Shown here: positions 46,697-58,373 of the stretch, in pieces
Layout of the letters: the number at the start of each line of letters is the position of its first letter
Position numbering within the stretch: position 1 is the first letter of the stretch
From: Entamoeba invadens IP1
Lineage: Eukaryota > Evosea > Mastigamoebida > Endamoebidae
Assembly (NCBI RefSeq): GCF_000330505.1
Contig: NW_004440453.1
Location: forward strand, 27,394-91,393
DNA: 64,000 bases
Reading direction: 5' to 3'
Translations under genes and position numbers: made by a program
Notes under the pieces: model-generated
What the model was told of the DNA's origin: nothing
Databases searched by the model: none
Seen by the model: only the letters and a program-made list of their open reading frames with translations

Positions 46697-46784
46697 TGTA
46701 ACTTTTCTTGAAATACAAAAATAAACCGAACCTTTATTCAATCAACAACCATTTTTACTCAACAACCTTTTTTTACCATGACTA
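46697..46784 (-). repeat. Right terminal inverted repeat of the 3.4-kb element
   Basis: Inverse counterpart of 43354-43441, ending CCATGACTA followed by the TA target dinucleotide. Confidence 0.9.
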
Positions 46785-46786
46785 TA

Positions 46787-47806
46787 TTAAATTTTAACAG
46801 TATTTTTTAAACTATAGTTTTAAATAATAATTATCAATGAAAAATTAACAATTTGTGTTTGTGAGTAAAATATTATATTTAAAAAATACAATGAAAATAT
46901 TGAAATGTTATTATTGATGTCTTTAAACTTTTAGTATATTTTTGGGTATCATTTAAATTTTGATAATAAATTTAAATAACTTGAAATATACAACAATTTT
47001 ATTAATATATTATTTTGATATATAAATATAAAATTTTTAATTTATTGTTATTATTAAAAATGTTTACAAAAAAATAAATAACATTTAAATAATTAGGAAC
47101 AAATAAAATATACTATTGTTATAAATGTTATATTTTAAAAAAACATTTAAAATCGAAGAATTGTTTTAAATGTTTTCAAAAGTGTTAATTATTTGTAATT
47201 TATGTTTAAGAAAAGTTATTCTGAAAACCTTGCAACTTTGAAGTGTCAGTGCGACTTTGTTTATAGTATAATTATAATAAAACAATTATATGTTTATATG
47301 AATCAAAACAAGAAAACATAAACAAATTAATTTAAAACTATACTTCAATTAAAATACAATAACAAAACTATAACGATAGTTACACAATCCTTCACAATCG
47401 GTTTTTGGTTGAACCATGTAATTATATTAATTATTCAATTATAGGGGCGTGACAAAAAATATTTTTTTATGTTCAATTTTTTAGCTTTGATTTTTTGGTC
47501 GTTAAGGCAGATCTTTTAAAAAAATCTCTAGATTTTGTAGATCGAAATTAGTTGTAAAAAAACAATTAAAGCAAAGTATGTTTTTGTGTTAAAAAAAGTG
47601 CAAACATCAAATATTTTGTTAACTGTTGCCCACCCTAATAAAAACGTTACTATCACAATCACCTTCATAAGGTTAACCGATTAAAATAAACGAGACCTAA
47701 AGATAAAATCGCATTAGAATAGTTGTAAAACCTAGTGTCTGATCTCTCACTGTTATGTGAAAACTGCTGAAATATGCCTTTTCATACAATAGCAAATTTA
47801 AATGTA
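46787..47806. other. A+T-rich intergenic DNA
   Basis: About 1 kb without genes or recognised repeats. Confidence 0.5.
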
Positions 47807-48689
47807 AACTGTTTTCCAAAACTCTGTACCGTTTCCAAAATTTATATAAACCCTTTGTCCTAATTTCCCGTTATTTACTATTTTTTATTTGTTTTATTTT
47901 TTATTTTCCTATTTGTTGAACCAACAACGGTACACAGTTTAAAACCCTTAAAATTCAATACAATTTCAATTATCGAACAAAAAATCGGGAAATCACCCAA
48001 ATATTGGGTAAATCTTCTCCGATTTTCCAGGTTCGTTATTTGGTCAGTGGTTTATTTTGTAATTAAACGTAAGTAAAACAACATATTTCTAACAAACACA
48101 AGATAAACAATAATATAACAATAAACAAATGTTGTGATGAAGGACATTATTACATCAAATGATACAACACGTTAATAAATAATAAGTTTTTGTTTATTTC
48201 AACAATTAAAAAAGTTATCGATAACATAAAACAAACATTTAAACAATCAAGGTTATTAATCAAAAGAGTATAAAATAAAATAAACAGTTCAAAAATTAAA
48301 AAAACTTTTCAATTGTATAGCCTTAACCAATTTATCTTCTCTCAATGCTTGTTTTACTCATTAGTACTTTTCATTTTTATCCAAAACACAACTTGGTGAT
48401 TCTGTAAACATGGGCATTTAATTATAAAGTTGTGTTTACGTTTTTTTGGCAAATTTTGGGTTATGGTAATCAAATTTTTGATCCCAAGTTTGTTTTTTAT
48501 ATTTTTCAAGTAAATTTTTGGTGCAAGATTTATTTGTCAAGTAATATTTAAAAAAGTCAGGTTCGTTATTTTGTTTTTTTTGAGTAAATATTTATAACAA
48601 AAAATGAGGGTTAAGCAAAGGAAAAATTATTTGGAAATTATTTGTCTAAAAAATCGGGGCATCCCAGTACAGAGTTTTGAAAAACAGTT
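47807..48689. mobile_element. Non-autonomous TIR element, AACTGTTTT family (0.88 kb)
   Basis: Left end AACTGTTTTCCAAAACTCTG and inverted right end AACTGTTTTTCAAAACTCTG, with TA on both sides (47805-47806, 48690-48691). The right end continues with the same CTGGG(A)TG(C)CCCGATTTTTT block as the copies at 9733 and 61366. No transposase. Confidence 0.8.
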
Positions 48690-48974
48690 TAAATTATTTT
48701 TAGAATTTTTTCTCATTTTTATATTTATAGGGAAAAAAACGCAATTTTACGTCTCTCGTGCATTTTGCAAAAGAAAAAAAAATACCATTGGCCGGTTAAG
48801 CAAAGAATTAATACATTTCATACACAGAGATAGTGGATATTATTACAAAAAATTATAACGTACAGTTTATTTATTATAATGTACCATAAATAAAGAGTTG
48901 TAAAAGTATATATTTTTATGTTTCAATTGTATTTTTTGGATTTCAATTATCTCAAATACTTTTTTAAAAAAAAC

Positions 48975-49620
48975 GATGTGTGTTGAAGTAATGCCTTCGC
49001 AAGAACTTCAACTTCCTCGGCCGTAGTCTCAGATTTTAACCCGATTAGTTGTGCAAATTGCTTATATTACTGGTCTGCAACATACAAATTGTACTTTGGA
49101 CACTACGCCATCTTTCTTGAGATAACACCATTGTACCGAATAACATGTGGTAACAACACTGCAACACATCGATTATATGGAAAATGGAAAGCGGCTCCTA
49201 TTTTGTGAAAAATTGAGTGAATAATCCCAAGGAACGCGAAAACAAAGGTTATACCATCAATGGTAGCTGCATTGTGCCTCTTCTCTCTTGCAATAAAAAC
49301 CACGTTGAATAATGACCAAGTTGTCAAGACTAATTTGACTTCTTCTTTGGCAAGACCATCTTTGTACTCATTTGCCATGACTGAGACATAAGCCTCAACT
49401 GCATGGACAATACATCGATACCACAGTCTGCAAAAGCTCTTTTTGTTAACGAGACACAAAACATTGGGTCGATGATAGTAACTGATGGAATCAATGAATT
49501 ATCTGCAAGTGGGCACTTCTTGTTAGTCTCAATTTTTGAGGTGACAGCAAATGGAGTGACTTCAGACGCCATGCCAGTAGTCAAAGAACTCATGAAACAA
49601 ATTTGTGAGAAGGATGGCAA
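48975..49620 (-). pseudogene. Fragment of bifunctional aldehyde-alcohol dehydrogenase (AdhE/ADH2), iron-ADH domain
   Basis: On the minus strand, pieces in different frames follow the AdhE iron-dependent alcohol dehydrogenase domain. The order is GMASEVTPFAVTSKIE, then PLADNSLIPSVTIIDPMF, VHAVEAYVSVMANEYKDGL, AREKRHNAATIDGI, FAFLGIIHSIFHKIGAAFH and LLPHVIRYNGVIS. After an in-frame TAG (49105-49103) and a TAA (49069-49067) it continues as FAQLIGLKSETTAEEVEVLAKALL. AdhE converts acetyl-CoA to ethanol in amoebic fermentation. Only about 215 codons are present and the histidine-containing metal region is shifted. It abuts a myosin fragment on the opposite strand at about 49640. Confidence 0.85.
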
Positions 49621-49643
49621 AAGTTACACTGAAGAATTTCAAG

Positions 49644-52530
49644 TTTGGTAAAATCAAGGTTTTCTTCAAGTTGGTGTTCTTGCTGAAATTGAAGAGATTA
49701 GAGTAAAAATGATTTGAAAAAGACTCAATTGGCTCTTGACAATACTGAGAAGAAACTCGACTAACAAGTTGCTCAGAACAGGAATGTCTCAGACGAAAAA
49801 GATGGGTATAACCAACAATTGCAAGCTGAGAAGACCAAGATTGTAGCTTTGACTTCAGCAAGAATGCAGATGATAAAAAGATTTCATTATTGAACTCAGA
49901 GAAAGATGAGTTAGAAGATAAAAATAGAAAACTTGCTGAGTTGGTTAAGAAAATTGAAGACGGACTGATAGACTCTGATATGTTGAAAGCACAGAAAGCC
50001 GACTACAAAGCCCAAATCCAAGCGTTGAAAGACGATATGGAGAAGACTGGAAAAGACTTGGCTGGTGCCAAATCGAATATGCATCAAAAAGACGTTGAAA
50101 TTAATAACTTGAATGAACAATTTGCCTAAACTATTAATAAGAAAGACAAGCTTGAAGCTGATGCTGAGAATATGAACAGAAAGAAAGATGCTCAAGAAAA
50201 GCAACTGACTTAATTGAAAACTGACAATGACAATTTGACTAAAGCCAAATCAGTTGTCGATGCCAAATTGAAAGACGCTGAAAGAGAAAAAGTTGCTCTT
50301 AACGAAGAAGTTGAAGCCGCAATTGAGAAGTTGAGAATTGCTAAGAATGACTTGGGAAGAACTAAAGCCGAACTTGACCAACTCCAACAAAACTTTGACT
50401 ACCTCAAGAAGAATGCCGACACTGATGCCGCTGATAAGAAGAAACTCAATGAAACTGTTAATGAGAACAATAAGAAGCTTGAGGAATTGAGTGCCAAAGT
50501 CGACGAACTTACTCACAAGAACAAGAAGTTGCTGAAGTTAACGAAGAGCTTGAAACAGTCAAGAAGGACAAATTTGTGAAAGAAATAGAAGCGAAGAAGT
50601 TGAAAACGGAAAACGAGGAAATTAAAGAGAACATGAAGAACTTGGCTTATGACAAAGACCAACTTTCTTCTGAAAAGAAGAAGCTTCAAGACGAATATGA
50701 CCAACTCATTAACTTGGTCTCAGCACACGAAGATGAGACCAACAACTTGAATGGTTCAATCAAAAAGTTACAAAGAGACTTAGAAGCAAACACACCGAGT
50801 TGACTGAATTAAGAGACAGAACAGTTAAAGACAAGAAGAAAATAGCAGATTTGGAACAACAAGTACAAGACCTTGAATATAGACCAGTTGGGACTTCAAA
50901 TATTGATCAAACTGAGGTCATCAAGAGAGACAACCAAATTGCTGATTTGGAGAAGGCAGTTGCTGCGTTGAAAGACCAGAACACTCAACTTGATGCTGCT
51001 AAGAAGGATATGAAGAAGCAATCTGTCGAAGACGCTTTGAATATTGAGAATAATGAATCACATATAAAGGCACTTGAAGCACAAAAGAAGATGGCTTTGG
51101 ACAACAAAGCGGAGGCTGAGAAGACTGCCGCGGACCAATCTGATAGAAGATGGAAGACCAAGTCAAAGCACTAAAAGCACAAGTTTCGTCACTTAAAGTC
51201 CAAGTCAGTGCACCAGCTTCAGTTGCTCAAGAAGAAGAGAAGAACATGTTGAATGCAAGAATTGCTGGAATTCAAGCCCAACCAGATGAAGAAAGACAGA
51301 AACTTGACAGTGCAGATGCTGCTCGAAAGGCTGCTGAGAGCAAATTACAGGAAGTCCAGTTCAACTTAGATGAAGCAAATAACACTAAAGAGAAGTTGAC
51401 TAAAAAGGCGAATGACTTGACTGTCCAAGTTGATCAACTCACTGATGAGAATAAGAATGAAAGGATTTGGAGGAAAAGGACAAAATGATCAACGACTTGA
51501 ATGCTGAAGTCGACAAGGCACAGAAACAACTTGACACTGCAAATGATGACAAAGATGGCAATGAAGCGATGAAACAGAAATATCAAGACGAATTGATGAG
51601 TGTTAGAACTGAACTTGATCAAGAAAAGAAAGATCACACTAAGACCCAATTGATTAAAGGCAAATACGAGAAGGATATCGCTGAAATCATAGTCAGAGCT
51701 AAAACATTTGAGAAGAAAGTCCAGATGGCTGAACAAAGTCAAGACTATGAAAAATTATAAATAGCTTTTAAAAAAATGATGAAAACAAAGACAGAACTCG
51801 ACGAGAAACAAGACGAATGCGACAAACTTGAAGACGATATGTCTGAGATGAAGACTGAATTGGAAGCCCTTGAACAAGCTGCGAAGACTTATAAACAGTT
51901 GAAAAACACTTATGAGAAGGAATTGAGTGAATTGAATGAGCAACTTAATTTTGAAAGAACTACTGCTCAACAGACTAAAGAACAGAAAAAGAAATATGCA
52001 GACAAACTCAGAGAAGTGAAAACGAATTTGGTGAATATAAGTAACATGTTGATGAATTTATTAACTCGTTGACTGCTCAAAAGGCTGAATAACAGAAGGA
52101 ACTTGAGAAGGAGAGAGCAATGAAACAAGAGGCTGACAAAGAAACTCAAAGACTCAGAGCTAAAGTCACCGACGCTGAAGCTAAATTGGCGGACTCTGGT
52201 GCTACTGGAGCTTCTATTGCTAAATTGAAAGCGAAATATGAAACAGAATTGGAAGGAATCGAAACAGAAAAGGAAGAAGCACAAAACGCAGCTGCTAAAG
52301 CTAAGAAACAAGCTAAACAGTATGCTAGAAAGGTTGAAGAGGCTGAGAGAAAGCTTGCAGAATTCGAACAGAAAGAATCTACTTTCAACACTCAAATTGG
52401 TAAGACACAAGCCGATTTGAAGAAGACACAACAATCAGTCAGAGATGGCGAATTGAGAATTGTTGAGTTGGAAGACAGGTCAGAAAGGCTGGTGAAGATC
52501 TGAACAACAAACAACTTGAAATTGATCAGG
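49644..52530 (+). pseudogene. Myosin II heavy-chain fragment (converter plus coiled-coil tail), decayed
   Basis: The fragment begins abruptly with FGKIKVFFK and, one base shifted, VGVLAEIEEIR, the end of a myosin motor/converter. A very long heptad-rich coiled coil follows, in several frames. Examples are LNSEKDELEDKNRKLAELV, LGRTKAELDQLQQNFDYLKK, DQLSSEKKKLQDEYDQL, KRDNQIADLEKAVAALKDQN and ADSGATGASIAKLKAKYE, ending near EDLNNKQLEIDQ. In-frame TAA codons are visible (about 49762, 50127, 50211, 52090), with at least five frameshifts. Intact myosin II forms bipolar filaments in the amoeba cortex. The motor domain is absent, so this is a partial gene copy, not a working gene. The tail family is well supported; the assignment to class II rests on the long tail. 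Confidence 0.8.
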
Positions 52531-53515
52531 TGATTGCAATTACTTTTGAAGACTACGAACAATTTGATTCAAGTAAAACACAAAAAGACAAGGATAAATT
52601 ATTATTACATTGTTTTATAGTTTTTTTAATTAAAATCCAGTTAAAATACAAGAGTCAAGTTATTAATAAATACAATATTTTTATTATTTTTTATAGTTTA
52701 ATTTCGACTAGATGCCTCGAGCCTTTGAAATATGAACTCTAATTAAAAGTCTAACTTAGAATCTATGGGTAGACTTTAATAATTCCAAAAATGCCTTTTC
52801 AAATAATTTTCATTGAGTGATGGATATTTCCGATGACAAAAAAAATTGTGATGTTTTTTTTAATAAGGAACCATAGTTTTTATAACAAATTGATACAAAT
52901 TGATAAAGTCATATTTACTTTATCTATAGAACCCAAAAATACATTTAAAAGTAGCGATTCATCTTAACAACATCACTGATGTTTTTATTTATTTAAAATA
53001 GTCAATTTACTATATACTGTCATTTGTAATATTCTTATTATGTGATAAAGTCTATTGATCTTTTCTTAGTTTTTTGTTTCAAAAAATAAATTGTGTTACC
53101 AAACTATTAAATTATAATTAATTATATCAACATTTGTGCTATTTGTTTTTAGATGAAAAATATCAACTTTAATATGTTTTTAATAATTTTACTATAGTTT
53201 GTAGTTTGAGAAAACCCATAATAAATAAAATACCAAACTACTTTCCAATTAACATACTTCAGAAAGATACAACGGGACACAAAGAGGAGATGCCTGAAAA
53301 AGAAACATTAAAGATGTCCTAATCGAGTGTTCGTTCCAGTGTTAGGTTTGAAGGGTAAAACCTGTTTTCTTTCCGTCTGTCCGGCCCTTCAAAAAGGACA
53401 GATTTTGTTGAAACTTGTGTACATTAATTCATGTTGTGGTGACGTGGCAAATTACAAATATGGCACTTATGGAGTCAATGTGTTGCAAATATTTGATTAA
53501 AAAAATGACAAAAAG
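52531..53515. other. A+T-rich intergenic DNA
   Basis: No genes seen. Near its right end (53340-53410) there is a less A+T-rich, structured patch described separately. Confidence 0.5.
53364..53410. other. Nested hairpin-forming patch
   Basis: TTGAAGGG pairs with CCCTTCAA across a 25-base loop, and CTGTCC pairs with GGACAG, giving alternative stems in a GC-richer spot. It is of unknown meaning; a small RNA or transposon end are possible. Confidence 0.3.
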
Positions 53516-54506
53516 TCAGTTAAGTTGGAAGACAACAACACTCTTAGGTGTGAATTTGCAATTGTCAGTCAACTCGTTTTCTTTGGCGGTGTAAGTGTAT
53601 GGATTGCAATGATTACCATTTTCACCTTTCTTGTACACAAATATATCACCATAACCAAATGAAAAAAGAAATGAAATATTTTGAGAATCGATATAAAATT
53701 CAAAATTATTATATTTGCCACTCTTTCCAAACTTTTTTGGATTCAAAGTGCCATTTCTCATAAGTGAAAAGATGTAAGAACTGCCACTGTTGAGACATTT
53801 ATCAACTGCATTTATATTACTAGTGAACACGCCACCAAATTTGTTGTGATTTGTGTCTTCTATCAAAAAACATAAATTGATTTTGTTGATGACTTTTGTA
53901 TTAAATGAGGAATTGTTTTGTGACCAGTCGTTTTTGTATGAGTCAAACACAACACTCCCAATCTTCATTCCAGTCAATTTCTCAAGACCGGCTTCTTCTT
54001 CAAGTGTGATATGTTCACGTTTTATTCTCTCGGCTTCTTATTTCTTTTTCATCATCGTGTTGTTTCTTTGAGTTGATGAATTTTTCTGATTTCATAATTT
54101 GATCAATTTTATTGTTTTTTGTTTGTTTGATTCTGTCAATTTCATCTTCAAGTGGTTTTGTGTCAATTTTGCACTTCTTTTCAAGAAGTGCAATTCTGAT
54201 ATTGAATATCTCATACAACTTGTTGTTGTCACTCTCAGTTGAATACAGACTTATTTCACTTTTGATTTTGTTGGATGTGTTATCCAAATCAGTGACGATG
54301 GTGTTGAGTGAAGTTGTGATGTTCTTTTTTCTCTCAAATACCTCATCAAGTCTGTCGAAGTGTCCCTCTGCATTTTCGATGCGTTGATCAATGTCAAGTG
54401 ACTTATCGTCAACAAAGTTGTATTCCTTTTTATTTTTGTGGAGGTCTGACACCGCCTTTGCTGCGTTAGTGCAGAGTGTTGAGAGTGCTGTTAACTCGTT
54501 TTCCAT
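53516..54506 (-). pseudogene. Coiled-coil / TLDc-domain protein with one frameshift
   Basis: ATG 54506 opens MENELTALSTLCTNAAKAV and a charged coiled coil (RIALLEKKCKIDTKPLEDE). Near 54030 the frame shifts by one, skipping a TGA, and continues EHITLEEEAGLEKLTGMK into a TLDc domain. That domain has MKIGSVVFDSYKNDWSQN, INKINLCFLIEDTNHNKFGG, SGSSYIFSLMRNG and SFGYGDIFVYKK, ending SVVVFQLN. This architecture is frequent in Entamoeba. TLDc domains elsewhere are linked to oxidative-stress protection and V-ATPase binding. Only one lesion is present, so it could be a sequencing error in an otherwise normal gene. No GTTTGT intron explains it. Confidence 0.75.
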
Positions 54507-54574
54507 TGTATGTTAATAGAGTTTATTTGTTTTTATATTTACTTTTTTATAAATCTCGTTCAAAAAGATTATTA

Positions 54575-54602
54575 CAGTAAAACCTGGATATTAAATGTTG
54601 GA
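54575..54602 (+). repeat. Possible left terminus of a pogo-like element
   Basis: After TA, CAGTAAAACCTGGATATTAA has the CAGT start usual for pogo/Tigger ends and lies 340 bp before the decayed transposase. No matching inverted right end was found before 56717. Confidence 0.35.
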
Positions 54603-54913
54603 TATTTTATAAACTGGATTGTTTATAATTATATAAAAATTATATAATAGTAAAAATGGTTTTGTTATTAGTTTCAGAAAATATAAAATTTGTTTGATAA
54701 TTTTTTTACTCAAAAAATAATAAAAAGAAAAAACAAAAAAAAAACAAACGACAAAATTTATATTTGTTATCACAGAAATAAAAATCAGTAAGAATGAAAA
54801 ATAAATTTTGAATTGAGTTATAAAAGAATTCCAATATTATTGAATTCTTAATTGATTTGTCATTATTTTTTTTACTTGGAAAAAAAAATATGGACTTTTA
54901 AAATACAAACTGA

Positions 54914-56686
54914 ATGAAAAAAAAGCTTGATCCAAAACAAGGAAAAGGAATTCAAGAATTGACAATTGATGAAAAACGGAAAATTATCAACAAAAAAGAT
55001 GAAATTCCAAATGAAGAATTAAAAATCTGGACAAAAACACTTTCAATTAATTAAAACAACCAAGTACTGATTATTTTTATAAACTAAAACCACGAGAAGA
55101 CAAAAGAAAAACCAAAAATCCATTTTTTCCAAAAGAAGAAGAAAAGGCAATCAATAGAATTAACGACTTGCTTGAAGACAACTTGCCTATAACAGATGTT
55201 TCAATTAAAACTACATTTCAAAAAATTATAAACGAATCAATAAACAAATTGTAGGAAAGCTACGTTTTAAATGAAAAGCAGGCTGATACTCTTGATTTGT
55301 TAGAAAACTTTAAATTGTCAAATGGGTGGTTAAGTGGATTTAAAAAGGTCACAATCTTTTTACAAAGATCATGTTTGAAAGTGCACATTTAGTTGATTTG
55401 AAAAATGTGAGATTAGCATTGAAACAATTCAAACTATAGTTGATTACTTTGTTAATGTGTATGGAATTGAGTCGGTTTATAATTGTGACGAAACATCTCT
55501 GTTGATCAGAAATATGGGGGAAAAGGACGCTTTCTTCGAATTCCAATATTGGAATAATCAACGATAAAAAGAGCCTTTCGATATTATTTACGACAAATAT
55601 TACTGGTTCTGATAAAAATTACCACTTATTATCGGCAAATATGAAAAACCAAAGAATTACAAACAAACTCTTCAAACTAAATATAACATACAATACACTT
55701 CGAGTAAAAAGCTCGGATGAATACAGTAATATTCAAAAAATACTTGTTAGATTGGGATAACTAAATTGAAATAATCAACACCGAAAAACAAATTCTTCTG
55801 ATTATAGATAACTGTAGCAGTCACACTTTATTAATTAAATCTGGCACCATCGTCAAAGATTTGTATTTAAAACACATATTCGTTATCTTCTTACCTCCTG
55901 GATATGGGAATAATATACACGTTTAAAAGGTACAACAAAAAATTGTTTATTGGTAAAATTATTGAACAGTACCAAAACATGGTTGATAAACATCTCTCAG
56001 TAAACGTCAAAAAGATTGTTTCAATCGGTATAGTTGAAGCATTTCTTCTCATTTTTGCAGCATGGGATTTGACAACAAAGGAAAGTGTTTTAAAGTGTTG
56101 GTTAAAAAGTAGATTGTACAATCCGAATTATGACAAATCACCATGCTTTGTTGCAAGTTCGGTTCCAAATGATGTTTCATTAAACAACACAACCGATGAA
56201 GAAACCATTGAAACTCATTTGAACAAAGATATATCTAAATTAAAAAGAATGAACTTGATACAAGAATTGACTATTATAGAAGAAGTAATAGAACCAGAAG
56301 AAGAAAAATATGCGATTGTTGATGCATCAGAAGAAGATGTTTCTCACAAAGAAGTTGAAATTAGCAAAATATCTGATGAACTAAAAGCTTTGATCGAAAA
56401 GCTTGGTTCGTTGGATCTTACAGATAAAATAGATATGTTTGCAATCGAATATTTTGTAAACAACACATATTATGTTGTTTACAAAATTGGCAAATGTTAC
56501 TTAACTGGTTCTACTGACCCCGACAAAAAGTATCAAAAAGTAGATTATTTAGATGGTTTTAATTTGGTGTGGTGCTATGCTGCAGCGTGTTCGAATGAAT
56601 TTAATGATTGGACAGAAGATTACGCAACTCATGATATTTATCCAATGGAATATACTGCTACACATAAACAACAAAAATTAAATTAA
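54914..56686 (+). pseudogene. Pogo/Tigger-like DDE transposase, decayed
   Basis: Coding pieces in several frames start at ATG 54914 (KKLDPKQGKGIQELTIDEK). An HTH/CENP-B-like region follows (PFFPKEEEKAINRINDLL, LSNGWLSGFKK). The DDE core is readable as YGIESVYNCDETSLLIRN (first Asp), ILLIIDNCSSH (second Asp) and MGIIYTFKRYNKKLF, the segment after the third catalytic position. The last 260-codon frame (55904-56686) is open and carries an acidic linker. It ends in a C-terminal domain unusual for these enzymes: YYVVYKIGKCYLTGSTDPD, then VWCYAAACSNEFNDWTEDY. At least five stops or shifts occur upstream, so the enzyme is dead. Confidence 0.75.
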
Positions 56687-56716
56687 TTCTATTAGTTTGA
56701 CACCATTAAATAAATA

Positions 56717-57571
56717 CAGTCAAAGTCGCTTATTTGTGGGTTTTCTTGCATAAAAAGCTGTCTATTTGTAGGTTTTGCTTAGAATTTGGAAGAATATTCT
56801 TTGATTTATTTTAATTATCAAAAAATAATAAAAATAACCATAATTTTAGTTTTTAGTCTTTTACTAAAGTCTGTTTGTAAATAGTTGTTTGTTTGGCAAA
56901 ATAAATACACAAAATAAGCCTTAAAAATAGAAATTAATTTAAAGTTGGGAAACCAAATAAAATTAAATAATAGTGTTTATAGATTTTACAACAATTTCCC
57001 GTAATATTCCAGTATTAATAGTCCAAAAATTTGCTATTATAGTTTTAAGACTGATAATATAATTACAGGTATGAGACTAAAGTTTCGACGAATAGTAAGG
57101 TTTCGTTTTATTATTTGAATACTATTTAAATAATAATAAACAAGGTTTCTAATTATTTTCAAAAAAACGTCCAAATATAACTCTTATTAATAATTTATTC
57201 AATGGTATAAAAATTATCAATTATTAGTCGAAACCTAAGTACCACATTTGTATTATCAATCAAAAAATTTTTTTAATTATAGTATTTTTTTAATAAAATA
57301 TAAAAACAATTATTAAATATTGAAACCATTTAAACAGAAACTTATAATAATTAGATTAAATAAGTTAAAAAATACAAAAGAAGTCTTATTCCATTTTAGA
57401 TTTTGTTTCTTATAAACTCCAAAAATATAGTTATTTTTATTTGATTTCAATTAATTATTCAATTTCGAGAAGTTACAACCTATTTGTATGTTTTGATTTT
57501 GATTGGTCAATTAATCCACAAATAAGCAAAACCCACAAATACGAAAACCTACAAATAAGCGACTTTGACTG
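56717..57571. mobile_element. MITE of the CAGTCAAAG pogo-like family (0.86 kb)
   Basis: CAGTCAAAGTCGCTTATTTG starts at 56717 and is perfectly repeated in inverse at 57571. TA flanks both ends (56715-56716, 57572-57573). Subterminal repeats TATTTGT(A/G)GGTTTT occur several times. It has no transposase. Its ends resemble those of the 29559-31633 element, which could have mobilised it. Confidence 0.85.
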
Positions 57572-57573
57572 TA

Positions 57574-58373
57574 ATTTATTGTTATTTAAATTTATTATAA
57601 TTTAGAAGTTTGATGAATTCAGTATATATTTTGAAATAATATGATTTTTAACACGATAAAAACATGCTTTTATATGACTATGTATAGTAAATTAACTATA
57701 AGTAAAAACACCAAAAACAAATACAATTTCGTTTATTTAATTAAAATTCATTAACCCTAAAAATAACACACTTATTTTTGTTTTGGCCTATTTTTCCAGG
57801 GATATTAATCCAATTTTTGATGATTTTTCTTTTTTGGCTTGTGTATTGTTTATGCACATAATCTAATCTCTAAAAAAACGGAAATTTATTTAATAAACTC
57901 GATATTTCCCGATTTTTAGACCACTTGAATTGTGTTTAATGTTATTTAAAGTGTTAATGCAAACAAACAAAATGTATAAATATTATTAATAGAAATTAAT
58001 AATTTAAAATAATACCTATTTATAACACAATTGTTTAGTTTATAAATTTGATCTTTATAAAAATGTTTAAAATAAAAACATTTTTATAAAAAAAATTAAG
58101 TCTAATTAAAAAATTATTTGACTTATTCCAGTAAAAAGTATAAAATACTTAAGTATGCATTAAACCAAAAAACATCAAAAATATATATACAGACATCTGA
58201 CCAGACAACTATTATGTGTTTTCACTTGATTACAATGCAAAGGAGTAAAGCCTATATAACAAAGATAAGTGTCTGGCTCAAACAAATGCCCAAGTGATAG
58301 GAAGGCTTTTTATAATAGTAAATGCAGAGGCTACTGAGTATTTTTATTAATATTTTTGACTTTATTAATAAAT
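57574..58373. other. A+T-rich intergenic DNA
   Basis: Nothing recognised. Confidence 0.5.

Larger units (their letters stand above)
43354..46784 (-). mobile_element. Well-preserved pogo-like element (3.4 kb)
   Basis: Nearly identical inverted repeats of about 88 bp (43354-43441 and 46697-46784) start TAGTCATGGTAAAAAA and contain GGTTGTTGAGTAAAAATGGT. Both are flanked by TA (43352-43353, 46785-46786). The element encodes an apparently complete transposase with one intron. Subterminal direct repeats of GTGAAAAAAAGCACTTTC lie near 46272 and 46448. It looks like the youngest transposon in the window and may be mobile. Confidence 0.9.

Noticed and set aside
48604..48858. Plus-strand 84-codon frame
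   Set aside because: It spans the right end of the 47807-48689 TIR element and its flank, so it cannot be an ancestral gene.
49403..49651. Plus-strand open frame of 82 codons
   Set aside because: It is the shadow of the adhE fragment, whose conserved blocks read on the minus strand.
53340..53410. Possible tRNA-like or pol III gene suggested by GTTCGTTCC
   Set aside because: No cloverleaf, proper B box or acceptor pairing could be built around it.
54575..57571. One large pogo element from the CAGTAAAACC end to the CAGTCAAAG end
   Set aside because: The two ends belong to different TIR families, and 56717-57571 is a complete element by itself with its own TA duplications.
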